Positions 16,923 to 27,200 of a stretch of 64,000 nt of DNA are shown here, piece after piece. The DNA lies in NCBI GenBank assembly GCA_937941765.1, contig CALDGQ010000017.1, positions 1 to 64,000 on the forward strand, given 5' to 3'. The position numbers and the translations under genes were made by a program. The number at the start of each line of letters is the position of its first letter. Position 1 is the first letter of the stretch. Origin of the DNA: an uncultured Saprospiraceae bacterium (GTDB lineage Bacteria > Bacteroidota > Bacteroidia > Chitinophagales > Saprospiraceae). The notes under the pieces are model-generated. The model searched no databases and was not told the DNA's origin. It saw only the letters and a program-made list of their open reading frames with translations.

Positions 16923-17347
16923 ACATCTTGTCCATTAACAATCATCCCAACCGCCTCCGCATACCCGCCCAGCCCTTTCCCAACAATACTCTTACGACAC
17001 ACTTCCTCTAAATAAGAATGCCGCCGAAAAAATTCCCGCTCATAAATATTAGAAATATGCACTTCATAAACCGGCGTTTCAATCGCATCCACCGCATCGC
17101 GTATCGCAACAGAAGTGTGCGTATATCCACCTGCATTCAAGACAATACCATCGAACGAAAAGCCGACTTCATGTAGCTTGTCGATAATAGCACCTTCATG
17201 ATTGGATTGAAAATATTCTAAATAGTGACCTGTAAATTGAGCGGTTAGTTCTTTGAAGTAATCATTGAAACTTTGGTTACCGTAGATTTCTGGATTTCTT
17301 TTTCCTAAGAGGTTTAAGTTGGGGCCATTTAGGATTAGGATGTTCAT
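16919..17347 (-). CDS. aroQ: 3-dehydroquinate dehydratase, type II
   Basis: This enzyme of the shikimate pathway dehydrates 3-dehydroquinate to 3-dehydroshikimate, as a dodecamer in the cytoplasm. The 142 residues show ILNGPNLNLLGKRNPEIYG with catalytic Tyr22, the SNHEGAIID and LNAGGYTHTSVAIRDA substrate loops, and the EVHISNIYERE segment with the catalytic His. It stands apart from other aro genes. A broken small gene overlaps its stop codon. Confidence 0.97.
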   Translation of the reverse strand: MNILILNGPNLNLLGKRNPEIYGNQSFNDYFKELTAQFTGHYLEYFQSNHEGAIIDKLHEVGFSFDGIVLNAGGYTHTSVAIRDAVDAIETPVYEVHISNIYEREFFRRHSYLEEVCRKSIVGKGLGGYAEAVGMIVNGQDV

Positions 17348-17352
17348 TTTTG

Positions 17353-17548
17353 GTTAATGTATGATTTATGATATTTTTCTCAATCGCTGAAGCTCATTCG
17401 AATGTGTGATAGGATCGTTAGGACGCGAGTTGGATGTATGATGTTAAGATGTATGATTTATGATATGACGACGACACGTAAACACGTATGCAAATGTGTG
17501 AACATGTAGCAACGGTCATATCATAAATCATACATTATACATCATAAA
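17353..17548. repeat. Intergenic inverted-repeat element (TGATTTATGATAT type)
   Basis: A perfect 21-base inverted repeat has arms at 17449-17469 and 17515-17535 (core ATGATTTATGATAT). An additional copy of the word lies at 17356-17374 next to aroQ. The same word occurs at the other end of the window in the element at 30107-30343. There is no ORF. Confidence 0.7.
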
Positions 17549-17549
17549 A

Positions 17550-19760
17550 TCAATTAGCATAATCAGACAAAAACTTAATACGCATCAATTGTATCTCTTC
17601 CAAAGTAACATCTTCTTCTTGCAACTCCTCAAAAGCTTCTTCTACTGAATCCGTTTCTGCTTCTTTGAAATAATCGATGATATCTTCTCTTGCTGTTTCG
17701 TCTACATTTTCATCAATGAAGAAATCGATATTTACTTTTGTTCCTGAGCTAACGATCGTGTTAAGCTCTTCAAACATTTCTTCCATACTTAGATCATTGG
17801 AAGATGCAATGTCGCCAAGTGGAATTTTCTTATCAATACTAAGGATGATATTCATTTTCACTTTCGACTTATTCGCCATTTGTTTGATGACCAAATCAGT
17901 TGGACGGTCGATATCATTTTCTTCTACATATTCTTTGATCAACTCAACAAAAGGTTTTCCGAACTTAATCGCTTTTCCTTTGGAGACCCCCGTAATGTTG
18001 GCCATGTCATCCATTGAAATTGGATACTGTGTCGCCATGTCTTCTAAAGATGGATCTTGGAAAACAACAAATGGTGGAATGTCTTTCTTTTTAGAAATCG
18101 ACTTACGTAAATCTTTTAGGAGTACCATCAACTCTTCATCTAACACTGCCGTTTTTCCACTACTTGAAGCAGCAGCACCTTCTGCAGCCATCAATTCATC
18201 ATAATTATGATTGACAGAAATTTCTACATCCTGGGGTTTTTTGATGAAGTCTTTTCCAGCCTCTGTCAATTTCAACAAACCAAAAGTCTCGATATCTTTA
18301 TACATGTAGTTTTTCAAAACCGCTTGCATGATAATCGAATTCCAGAAATTACCTTCTTTGTCTTTCCCAACAGCGAACATAGATAAGTCCGTGAATTTAA
18401 AATCGACAATCTCTTTGGTCTTTTCACCTGACAGAAAATCAATTACTAATTTAGAACCATAATTTTCATTCAATTCTTGGACAGCTGTCAATGCTTGTTG
18501 CATTTCTGTCTTTACTTGAATTTTTTCTTTTGGATGACGACAGTTGTCGCACATTTTTCCACAGTCGTCTGGATTATAATTCTCCCCAAAATAATGCATT
18601 AGAAATTGTCGACGACAGGATGTTACTTCTGTGAAGGACATCATCTCCTGCATCAACTGCATGCTCATTTCTCGCTCCTTGACATATTTATCTCGCAAGA
18701 ATTTTTCAAGTTTCAAAATATCCTTGTGAGAATAAAAAGCGATACATCTTCCTTCCAGTCCATCTCTTCCCGCTCTTCCAGTTTCTTGATAATAATTTTC
18801 TATACTTTTAGGAATATCATAATGGATTACAAACCGTACATCTGGTTTATCGATTCCCATTCCGAATGCAATGGTTGCGACGATCACATCCACTTCTTCC
18901 ATCAAGAAATCATCTTGTGCTTTTGATCGAGTCTTGGCGTCCAAACCTGCATGATAAGGAGATGCTTTAATGTCATTGACTTGCAACATCTGTGCAATTT
19001 CTTCTGTTGATTTTCTACTCTGGACATAAATGATTCCAGATTTTCCTTCCATGTTTTTGACAATCTGAATGATACTTTTGATCGTCTCCTCCTTTTTCAT
19101 TTTTGGACGCACTTCGTAATAAAGATTGTCTCTATTAAATGAGGAAACAAAACTATTGACATCTTCCATCTGCAAATTCTTCACAATATCAACTTGCACT
19201 TTTGGGGTCGCTGTTGCGGTCAATGCTATGATTGGAATCTCCGTATTGATCTCATCAATCATCGTACGGATACGACGGTACTCTGGACGGAAATCGTGTC
19301 CCCATTCTGAAATACAGTGTGCCTCATCAACTGCGATAAATGAAATTTCTATCGATTTGAAAAATTCGATGTTCGATTCTTTCGTTAAAGTTTCAGGAGC
19401 TACAAAAAGTAACTTTGTTTTTTTCGCGAGAATATCTTCTTTTACTTTTACCATCTGCGTTTTAGTAAGAGAAGAATTTAGGAAGTGAGCTACTTCATCA
19501 CTTTGACTATGAGAACGAATCGAGTCCACTTGATTTTTCATCAAAGCGATCAAAGGAGAAATTACCAAAGCTGTTCCTTCACATATAAGAGCAGGAAGTT
19601 GATAACATAAGGATTTACCACCACCTGTCGGCATGATTACAAAAGTGTCTTTATTGTCTAATACACTCTGAATAATCGCTTGTTGGTTCCCTTTGAATTT
19701 ATCAAATCCAAAATGTTCCTTAAGCGAATCAGGTAATGTTTGAGTTGTTGCTACAATCAT
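17550..19760 (-). CDS. recQ: ATP-dependent DNA helicase RecQ
   Basis: This 3-5 prime DNA helicase acts in recombination and fork repair. The 736 residues contain Walker A MPTGGGKS (43-50), DEAH (145-148) with the aromatic-rich loop CISEWGHDFRPEYR, helicase motifs V/VI (AFGMGIDKPDVRFVIHYD, YQETGRAGRDG), the zinc-binding cysteines after residue 370 (CRRQFLMHYFGE, CGKMCDNCRHP), an RQC winged helix, and a C-terminal HRDC-like region (LLKDLRKSISKKKDIPPFVVF). The acidic C-terminal tail is longer than in E. coli RecQ. Confidence 0.97.
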   Translation of the reverse strand: MIVATTQTLPDSLKEHFGFDKFKGNQQAIIQSVLDNKDTFVIMPTGGGKSLCYQLPALICEGTALVISPLIALMKNQVDSIRSHSQSDEVAHFLNSSLTKTQMVKVKEDILAKKTKLLFVAPETLTKESNIEFFKSIEISFIAVDEAHCISEWGHDFRPEYRRIRTMIDEINTEIPIIALTATATPKVQVDIVKNLQMEDVNSFVSSFNRDNLYYEVRPKMKKEETIKSIIQIVKNMEGKSGIIYVQSRKSTEEIAQMLQVNDIKASPYHAGLDAKTRSKAQDDFLMEEVDVIVATIAFGMGIDKPDVRFVIHYDIPKSIENYYQETGRAGRDGLEGRCIAFYSHKDILKLEKFLRDKYVKEREMSMQLMQEMMSFTEVTSCRRQFLMHYFGENYNPDDCGKMCDNCRHPKEKIQVKTEMQQALTAVQELNENYGSKLVIDFLSGEKTKEIVDFKFTDLSMFAVGKDKEGNFWNSIIMQAVLKNYMYKDIETFGLLKLTEAGKDFIKKPQDVEISVNHNYDELMAAEGAAASSSGKTAVLDEELMVLLKDLRKSISKKKDIPPFVVFQDPSLEDMATQYPISMDDMANITGVSKGKAIKFGKPFVELIKEYVEENDIDRPTDLVIKQMANKSKVKMNIILSIDKKIPLGDIASSNDLSMEEMFEELNTIVSSGTKVNIDFFIDENVDETAREDIIDYFKEAETDSVEEAFEELQEEDVTLEEIQLMRIKFLSDYAN

Positions 19761-19890
19761 TTTACTACTGAACGTTTTTGTTTAATTGAGAAATATTGCC
19801 CAATTAAATAACAAGCAAATAAACTGTTGGAAAGCGAATCAGGATGATTTCAAATCACTAAATCAATTACAATGATGTAATTAAATATAA

Positions 19891-19898
19891 CAAAAATA
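19891..19898 (-). promoter_or_regulatory. Putative recQ -7 element
   Basis: On the minus strand this reads TATTTTTG, a match to TAnnTTTG, 131 bases before the recQ start. The -33 element is not clear. Confidence 0.35.
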
Positions 19899-19937
19899 TT
19901 ATAATTAGTGAAAAGAAAAATAGAATTTATATTAACG

Positions 19938-19945
19938 TATGTTTG
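19938..19945 (+). promoter_or_regulatory. Putative kdsD -7 element
   Basis: TATGTTTG matches TAnnTTTG and lies about 90 bases before the GTG start of kdsD. It sits back to back with the recQ element. Confidence 0.4.
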
Positions 19946-20035
19946 TATTTTCAATCCGAAAATTAAAGCTTTCTCTCTAGTACTTTTACAGTAATGTTTA
20001 GCTAGCTGCAAAAGCCTTCAAAAATAACAAAATTT

Positions 20036-21004
20036 GTGGATTATAAAAATCAAATTTTAAAAATCGCCCGACAAACAATCAATATAGAAGCAGAAGTAAT
20101 TCAAAATCTTATTGATAGCATCGATGATGATTTTATTAACACTGTAGACATAATTTTCAAGTCTAAAGGCAAAGTTGTTGTCACAGGAATCGGTAAAAGT
20201 GCCATTATTGCACAAAAAATAACTTCTACCCTAAATTCTACAGGAACCCCTTCTATCTTCATGCATGCAGCTGATGCCATACACGGAGACCTAGGAATGA
20301 TTCAAAGTGAGGATTTGGTCATATGTATTTCTAAGAGTGGTGAAACACCTGAAATTAAAGTGCTGGTTCCTATGCTGAAAACGCTTGGAACGAGTCTAAT
20401 TGGAATGGTAAGCAACAAAACATCCTATCTTGCGCAACAAGCTGATTTCGTACTATATACTCCGGTAGCTCAAGAAGCTGATCCAAATAATTTAGCGCCA
20501 ACAGCAAGCACAACCGCACAAATGGTAATGGGAGATTGTATTGCAACTGCATTGTTACAGTTAAAAGGATTTAGTCCTAAAGATTTTGCTCAATATCATC
20601 CTGGTGGAAGTCTAGGTAAAAGACTTTATCTACGTGTAAGTGATTTATACATATTGCACGAACGACCTTTTTCTGATAAAAATGACTCCATTCAAAAGAT
20701 AATACTAGAAATTACTTCCAAAAGATTGGGCGCCACTATAGTCTCAGATAACTCCAACAAAGTATTGGGAATCATAACAGATGGAGATTTAAGAAGAATG
20801 TTGGAGAAGGGAACAGATTTACAAACCTTGGTTGCCAATGATATTATGAATGCAAATCCAAAAACAATCCAGAAAAATGAAATGGCTGTCAAAGCTTTAG
20901 AAATCATGCGTTCCAATAGTATCAGTCAAATTGTTGTAGTAGATGGAGATCAATATTTAGGAATGGTACATCTACATGATTTATTGAAAGAAGGAATTAT
21001 TTAA
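20036..21004 (+). CDS. kdsD: Arabinose-5-phosphate isomerase (KpsF/GutQ family)
   Basis: This enzyme converts ribulose-5-phosphate to arabinose-5-phosphate, the first step towards KDO for lipopolysaccharide. The 322 residues contain an N-terminal SIS domain (GKVVVTGIGKSAIIAQKI, CISKSGETPEIK, TASTTAQMVMGDCIA) and two C-terminal CBS domains (about 205-260 and 272-322). The start is GTG at 20036, chosen because no ATG lies near the conserved N-terminus. It is followed after one base by a lipoprotein gene, so it heads an apparent three-gene operon. Confidence 0.95.
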   Translation: MDYKNQILKIARQTINIEAEVIQNLIDSIDDDFINTVDIIFKSKGKVVVTGIGKSAIIAQKITSTLNSTGTPSIFMHAADAIHGDLGMIQSEDLVICISKSGETPEIKVLVPMLKTLGTSLIGMVSNKTSYLAQQADFVLYTPVAQEADPNNLAPTASTTAQMVMGDCIATALLQLKGFSPKDFAQYHPGGSLGKRLYLRVSDLYILHERPFSDKNDSIQKIILEITSKRLGATIVSDNSNKVLGIITDGDLRRMLEKGTDLQTLVANDIMNANPKTIQKNEMAVKALEIMRSNSISQIVVVDGDQYLGMVHLHDLLKEGII

Positions 21005-21005
21005 A

Positions 21006-22022
21006 ATGAATTTCGCTATTCGGTCGGGTGTTTTTTGTTGGATTCTTTTATTACTTGGGTGCTCTAAACCAGTAAGGGACATCACTCCTACCTTCTACCA
21101 TTGGAAAACCAAAATGGAATTGACTCCTTTTGAATTGGATTATTTGGATTCATTAGAAGTTGCTACTTTGTATGTCAAATTTTTCGACCTCGATTGGGAC
21201 TTCAATTTGAAATCGGCATTTCCACAAGCGGTTGTCCAACTTGATAATTACAAAAGTGACTTTGAGATAATTCCAACTATCTTTATTACCAATCGGACTT
21301 TGTTACATATTGATAATGCTCAATTGCCAGCATTAGCAAATAAAATTGTTCAAAAAATTGAATCTTTGGCAATATCCGAAATTCATGAAATACAAATTGA
21401 TTGTGATTGGTCACCAAAAACAGAAGCCGCTTATTTTCAACTTTTAAAATTAATTCGTCAACAAAAAAAAGATATCCTTTTGTCTGCAACTATAAGGCTT
21501 CATCAAGTGAAATATGCTGACATTACTGGCACTCCACCAATCGACAAAGGAATGTTGATGTTTTACAATATGGGCGAAGTAACTAAAATGGAAACCAAAA
21601 ATTCTATTCTAGATCTTGAATTAGCCAAACAATATCTTTACAATTTTGAAAACTATGCGATTCCTCTAGATGTCGCCTTGCCTTTATTCTCTTGGACCGT
21701 ACTATTTAGGGAAGGAGAAATGATCAAATTGATGACGAATGTTGACCAAGAAATAAGTCAAGACTCTAGTCGATTTGAAAAAGTAGACGCAACTCATTTT
21801 GAGGTCAAAAAAAGTACGTACCTTGATGGTCAATACTTGTATAAGGGAGATCAATTGCGGATTGAATCTGTAAATCATCAAGACCTTAAAGCTTGTGGAG
21901 AACTATTAAAAGCACATTTAAAAAACGATCACTTAGCGATCAGTTTTTATCATTTAGACAGTACGATATTAAACACATTTTCCTATGACTTTTTGGAAGA
22001 AGTTTGCAACCAATTTCATTAG
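21006..22022 (+). CDS. Lipoprotein, possible TIM-barrel domain (DUF3142-like)
   Basis: The 338-residue product has lipobox LLLGC (Cys19). Its order of strands and helices suggests a glycoside-hydrolase-like TIM barrel: FYHWKTKMEL, TLYVKFFDLDWDF, EIIPTIFIT, EIQIDCDWSPKTEAAYF, ILLSATIRLHQ, GMLMFYNMGE, LDVALPLFSW. The segment IQIDCDW recalls the LDxDW pattern of DUF3142, but this is only a resemblance. The position one base after kdsD and overlapping the next gene implies a shared job in the envelope. Confidence 0.7.
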   Translation: MNFAIRSGVFCWILLLLGCSKPVRDITPTFYHWKTKMELTPFELDYLDSLEVATLYVKFFDLDWDFNLKSAFPQAVVQLDNYKSDFEIIPTIFITNRTLLHIDNAQLPALANKIVQKIESLAISEIHEIQIDCDWSPKTEAAYFQLLKLIRQQKKDILLSATIRLHQVKYADITGTPPIDKGMLMFYNMGEVTKMETKNSILDLELAKQYLYNFENYAIPLDVALPLFSWTVLFREGEMIKLMTNVDQEISQDSSRFEKVDATHFEVKKSTYLDGQYLYKGDQLRIESVNHQDLKACGELLKAHLKNDHLAISFYHLDSTILNTFSYDFLEEVCNQFH

Positions 22023-24255
22023 CATTTTTGTTTTTTATTTGATACCACATTCGGTTGCACATAGCTGCGCATATGATCCAGGTTTTCAAGGCTATGCATT
22101 TTTTGATGCGACCACAATCAATACCAATACACTTTATGCTCCTTACTTTTTAGGTTTCGCAGACTTTTACAAGAAAAAATTGAATCCTCAAAAAGACCAA
22201 GTGGATGCCAATCTATTGGAATGGAGAGAGCGATTTTGCAATTTAGCAAGTATAGAAGATATCCGAAAAATTATTTACAAAAGTAAAGTTCATCAACTAA
22301 TAAAACTGCAAACAGCCATAAAAGGGAAAGCCATAAAAATCACGGGTCCTTTTAGTAACAATTCATTTGCAAAACATCTGCAGCGCCATAAATGCACCGA
22401 AACGATTGAGTATCTTATTTTCGCGAAACGATGCGAACCATACGCAACTTGGGTCAAGAGTTGGGAAAATAAAACGCCTGATATCAAAGCAATGACACAG
22501 TTGATCAAGAAGGCAAAAAATAAATTCAATAAAACTAATTCTCATTATTTCAAATTGCGATATGCTTATCAAGCGATCAGATTAGCGCATTATGCTGGCA
22601 AATATCAAGAGGCACTGGATTTATATGATTACTTCATTCTTAAAAAAGAAAATGATGAGTCGATAATTGATTACTGGATTTTAGGTCATAAGGCTGGTGC
22701 ACTTCAGGCACTTGACAAAAATGTGGATGCTGCTTATTTATACACTCAAATTTTCTTGCATTGCCCGAGCAAACGAACCTCCGCATTCCGAAGCTTTAAA
22801 ATAAAAACAGATGAAGAATGGCAACATTGTATGGAATTATGTAGAAATGATGAAGAGAAAGCAACTATGTACACCTTGAGAGCGGGTTCTCGACATAGTA
22901 ATCTAACAGAAGAGATGCATTCTATTTACGATATCGATCCGACCAATGAAAACCTTGAAATTTTGTTGGTAAAAGAAATTCATAAATTAGAAAAGGACTT
23001 TTTAGGACATGATTTTAATGATCAAAAATATCAAAATAAAGTGCGTTTTGGTATTCCAAGAAAAGATGCTGGTCAGAAATTAATTAACCTCAATAAATTT
23101 GTCCGAAAAGTAAATCAAGAACAAAAAATAAAGAATCCTGATCTATGGAAAATAACGGAAGGGTATTTAGAATTGTTGGCAAGTGACTTTTATGCTGCCG
23201 AAAAAACGTTTAACAAAATAAGAAAAGAAATCAAAGACCAACGCATTAAAGACCAACTAAAAGTTTTTGATTTGGTTTTAAAAATCAACATGATCGAAGA
23301 ACCAGATGAAGAAGATGAAGCTGAAATTGCTGAGATTATAAAACGTAATGATGAATACGAAAGTCATCCTGATTTTGAAGATTTCTTGAGTGATAAATTG
23401 GCAGATATTTATAAAAAAGATTCTCCTGGTAAAGCTTTTTTGGTGCAACATGATATGCGAAAATTGTCAATCGAACCAAAGATGGAAACAATTGATGATC
23501 TCTTGGATATCTGTACCAAAGAAGAAATGACTGATTTTGAAAAACTGCTTTGTTCTGAAGAAGGTGTAATAATAACAAATAAATTACGAGATCTAAAAGG
23601 CACTTTATTTTTGAGTCAAGGAAAACCAGAAGCGGCATTGGCTGCATTTAAAGAGGTCCCTAGACCGGCACGAGAAGGTCAAAAGTTTAATCCATTCCGA
23701 GAAATGATCAATGATTGCATCAACTGTGAAATTGAAAATGACACTGCTATCTATTACGACAAAGCAGGTGTTTTGGAACGCATTTTTGAATTGGAATTTG
23801 AAGGTCGTTCTGATTTTGAAAACAGTGATCTTTATTTTTATGAATTAGGAATTGCCTATTACAACATGTCTTACTTTGGTCACTCTTGGAAGATGATGGA
23901 TAATTTTAGATCTGGTTCATTAGCAAAAGGAGTTGGTGTCGAAAATATGAGCAAGTATGGTCAAAAAGAAATGGTCAGTGGCGAAAAAGCTATGGAGTAT
24001 TTTCAAAAAGTATTGGACCTTACAAAGGATGAAGAATTGAAAGCACGAACGCTTTTTATGGCCGCGAAAATTGAGCGAAATAATTATTATCTGAGTGAAG
24101 ATTATAAACGTCCTAAAGGAAGAAATATGATTCCAGCTGCTCCACCAAAATACATGACTTTTTATAAGCGATTGAAAAGAGAATCTATGCAAACGGAATT
24201 TTACAAAGAAGCGATTACTGAATGTAAATACTTTAGATTTTATACGAAAAAATAA
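21985..24255 (+). CDS. Large secreted helical-repeat protein of unknown function
   Basis: The 756-residue product starts with a signal peptide (MTFWKKFATNFISIFVFYLIPHS). It is mostly helical with TPR-like pairs (for example YAYQAIRLAHYAGKYQEALDLYDYF, LGHKAGALQALDKNVDAAYLYTQIF, LKGTLFLSQGKPEAALAAFKEV), so it is a solenoid scaffold. The start overlaps the upstream lipoprotein gene by 38 bases. Its stop abuts the stop of the convergent T9SS protein gene with no spacer. Cys pairs (CNLA, HKCTE, KRCEP) may form disulfides. Function unknown. Confidence 0.75.
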   Translation: MTFWKKFATNFISIFVFYLIPHSVAHSCAYDPGFQGYAFFDATTINTNTLYAPYFLGFADFYKKKLNPQKDQVDANLLEWRERFCNLASIEDIRKIIYKSKVHQLIKLQTAIKGKAIKITGPFSNNSFAKHLQRHKCTETIEYLIFAKRCEPYATWVKSWENKTPDIKAMTQLIKKAKNKFNKTNSHYFKLRYAYQAIRLAHYAGKYQEALDLYDYFILKKENDESIIDYWILGHKAGALQALDKNVDAAYLYTQIFLHCPSKRTSAFRSFKIKTDEEWQHCMELCRNDEEKATMYTLRAGSRHSNLTEEMHSIYDIDPTNENLEILLVKEIHKLEKDFLGHDFNDQKYQNKVRFGIPRKDAGQKLINLNKFVRKVNQEQKIKNPDLWKITEGYLELLASDFYAAEKTFNKIRKEIKDQRIKDQLKVFDLVLKINMIEEPDEEDEAEIAEIIKRNDEYESHPDFEDFLSDKLADIYKKDSPGKAFLVQHDMRKLSIEPKMETIDDLLDICTKEEMTDFEKLLCSEEGVIITNKLRDLKGTLFLSQGKPEAALAAFKEVPRPAREGQKFNPFREMINDCINCEIENDTAIYYDKAGVLERIFELEFEGRSDFENSDLYFYELGIAYYNMSYFGHSWKMMDNFRSGSLAKGVGVENMSKYGQKEMVSGEKAMEYFQKVLDLTKDEELKARTLFMAAKIERNNYYLSEDYKRPKGRNMIPAAPPKYMTFYKRLKRESMQTEFYKEAITECKYFRFYTKK

Positions 24256-27200
24256 CTAGCGAACCAAGGCCACATCTCCCGTTATAATCTTTTCGTCACC
24301 ATCAACGAATCCAATCCGAGCATAATAGATGTAAACACCTTGTTCTAAATTTAAATTATTAAAGGTTCCATCCCAGCCGATCATATCTATACCGTCTGGC
24401 TGCTCTGAATATACATGTTCACCCCAACGATCATAAATTTCAACTTGCACAATTCGCTCGACCATCTTTCCAGCATAAATCGTAAATACATCGTTTTGTC
24501 CATCACCATTTGGAGAAAAAATATTAGGTGCAAATACATCTTTGGGTTTAAAAACATTGATGTGAATCTGGTCTTGAAAAATACATCCATCATCGGTAAC
24601 AATAGTCAAGGTATAAATTGTTGAATTCAACGGACTCGCCATCGGTGTCATGCAATCTAAGCAGCTCAATCCTTCTTCTGGAAACCAATAAAATGAATCT
24701 ATTCGAATATCTGTATCGGACTCCGTAGCAATCATTGTACTATCACCATATTCGATGATTTTATCATCACCTATGGAAATTAGATGATCAGTCGGATCAT
24801 CTAACCTAATCTCTCTAACATATTCACAACCCAACTCATCTTTAATTGTAACATTGTATTCACCAGCAGATAAATTAAAGAAAATATTGCTATTTGAAAA
24901 ATCAACTCCATCGATGCTGTAAAGATAATTTCCGCCACTACCGAACACATCTTCCACTTCTATCATTCCTGCATTTGAATTGTTACAAGTAGGATTTTGG
25001 AAAGTGATTTCTGCATCTAGATTTCGCATGACTACCTCAATCGTTTCGGTTTTAGAACATCCATTTGTATCCCAAACTGTTATTTCATAAATACCAGGTG
25101 TAGTTATTTCCACCTCTGCAGTATTTACTCCATTTGACCATAGATAAGCGTCGTAACTATTGACTGATAAAACACAATTTTCACCTTCACAAAACACTGG
25201 ATCGCCAACTATTTCAAGTTCATCCATTTCAAAAAAGTAGAGTTGTAAATTGGTAATACTATCACAGCCTAAATAAGAAGTAGCAACAAGCGTTATAGTT
25301 GTATCATGGTTGATTCCGTTATAGTTTTCACCATGGCAGAAAGTAAGTGTTTCGTTTTGCTCATATTGATAGACATCCAAAACTAAAGTGACCGTACTAT
25401 CACATCCGTGAATTGTTGTCAAAGCTTCAGAATAGGTTCCGTTTTCTGTATAACTCGTATTTCCTATCGTATAACTTTCTCCATCACAAATCGTTTCTTC
25501 GAGATAAGTAGACTCATTTGTGTGCACTAAAAGATCTAATGTAACCGTACTATCACATCCAGCTGAGGCAGAAAGCATCACTTCATAATTTCCAGAAGTA
25601 GTATATGAATTTCCACCCATTTCAAATGACTCACCTTCGCAAATACTTTGTTGTATACTTGTTGACAACTCTGGCTCAATGGTCAATTGCAAAAGGATTG
25701 TACTATCACAATTATTGACGGAATTGAACACAATCGGGTACGTTCCACTTTGAGAATAACTTACACCATCATAAATAAATGCTTCTCCATAACAAATGCT
25801 AACTGGAAGTGAAGTTTCAAACTTTGAATACACCTCCAATTCCAAATACAAAATACTGTCGCATCCATTTTGATTAATTAATGTATCCGTATAAATCCCT
25901 GGATTGGACAATTGTAAGCCTCCAAATTGATAGGTTTCGTCTTCGCAAATATCTTGTTGACTATAATGGTCAGAGCTTTCATACTTAATCAAATTCAAGG
26001 TTACAATACTATCGCATCCTTCCATATTTTGCAAAGTATCTTTATAAACTCCTTGTTCATTCAAGTCCATATTTTTGAAAAAGTAATACTCCTCATCACA
26101 GATTGATTCACTGATTGAATGCTCAATTGCATCTTCGAAAACTAAGTCTAAGGTCAATGTACTATCGCATCCTGAAGTCGTTGCAATGGTTTCGGTGTAT
26201 AATCCAGTTGTAGTATAAGTTATGTTATTAGGTGTATAACTTTGCCCTCCACAAATGAGTTTGTTAATTTCATTTTCTTTTTTATCCAAAACTTCCAATG
26301 AAAGATTTAATATACTGTCACAGCCATTTATTGTTGATAAAGTAACTGTATAATCACCGGAAAGATATTGATCAACCCCATTGAATGTATAATATTCTCC
26401 AAAACAAACGGTCTCTTCTTCAAAAGTTTCATACGCTATATTTACATTCAATTGTAATGTTATAAAACTATCACAGCCGTTATATGCAGTAAGGGTATCT
26501 TTGTAAATTCCTCCGACAGACAACAACTCGTCATTGAAAAAATAAGGTGTTTGCTCACACGTGGTTTCCTCAAAATTGTAATATGAATTTGTAAGTACAA
26601 TCAAATCCAAAGTGATAATACTATCACATCCAACAGCATTTATTAAAGTGTCTTTATATTGATTCGTTTCAGAAACAATTGTCCCTTGAAAGTTGTACGT
26701 TTCATCTTCACAAATAAATATTGCTTCTTCAGAGCTTGAACTTGCAAGTACTTCTAAGTTGGTTGTAACAATACTATCACATCCGAAAAAAGAAGTGTAG
26801 GTATTTACGTACACACCTGTTGTCGAATACGGAGTTCCGTCGATCATATAAACTTCATCATCACATATTGTTGGATTGGTTGCTAGAACGATGGATGGAA
26901 ATAAAATATTGACTTCATTGGAGACACTGTAGCAAGATTCAAGGCTAAAATTATTTGGCCCCGAAGCTAAAAGACATCTATAAATCGCATTGGAAGGTTG
27001 ATTGTTTAAAGATAAAATTTCATTGTTCGAATTAACAATTATTTGCCAGCTCGATCCATTATCAATAGAATATTGCCACTGATAATTAGCAGTAAAATTG
27101 TCAGGCGAATTGTAGGGTGTAGCTTGTAAATATCCATTCTCACAAAGTGTTCCATGTTGAGAAATATCAACTTCACCTTTGCATGTTTTCATGAAAATAT

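Noticed and set aside
16773-17015. 80-codon plus-strand frame across the aroQ end
   Set aside because: Overlaps aroQ and the minus-strand remnant, with low-complexity content.
17677-18204. 175-codon plus-strand frame inside recQ
   Set aside because: It is antisense to a well-conserved gene; its Ser/Ile/Phe-rich composition is the usual mirror of acidic/Lys-rich coding sequence.
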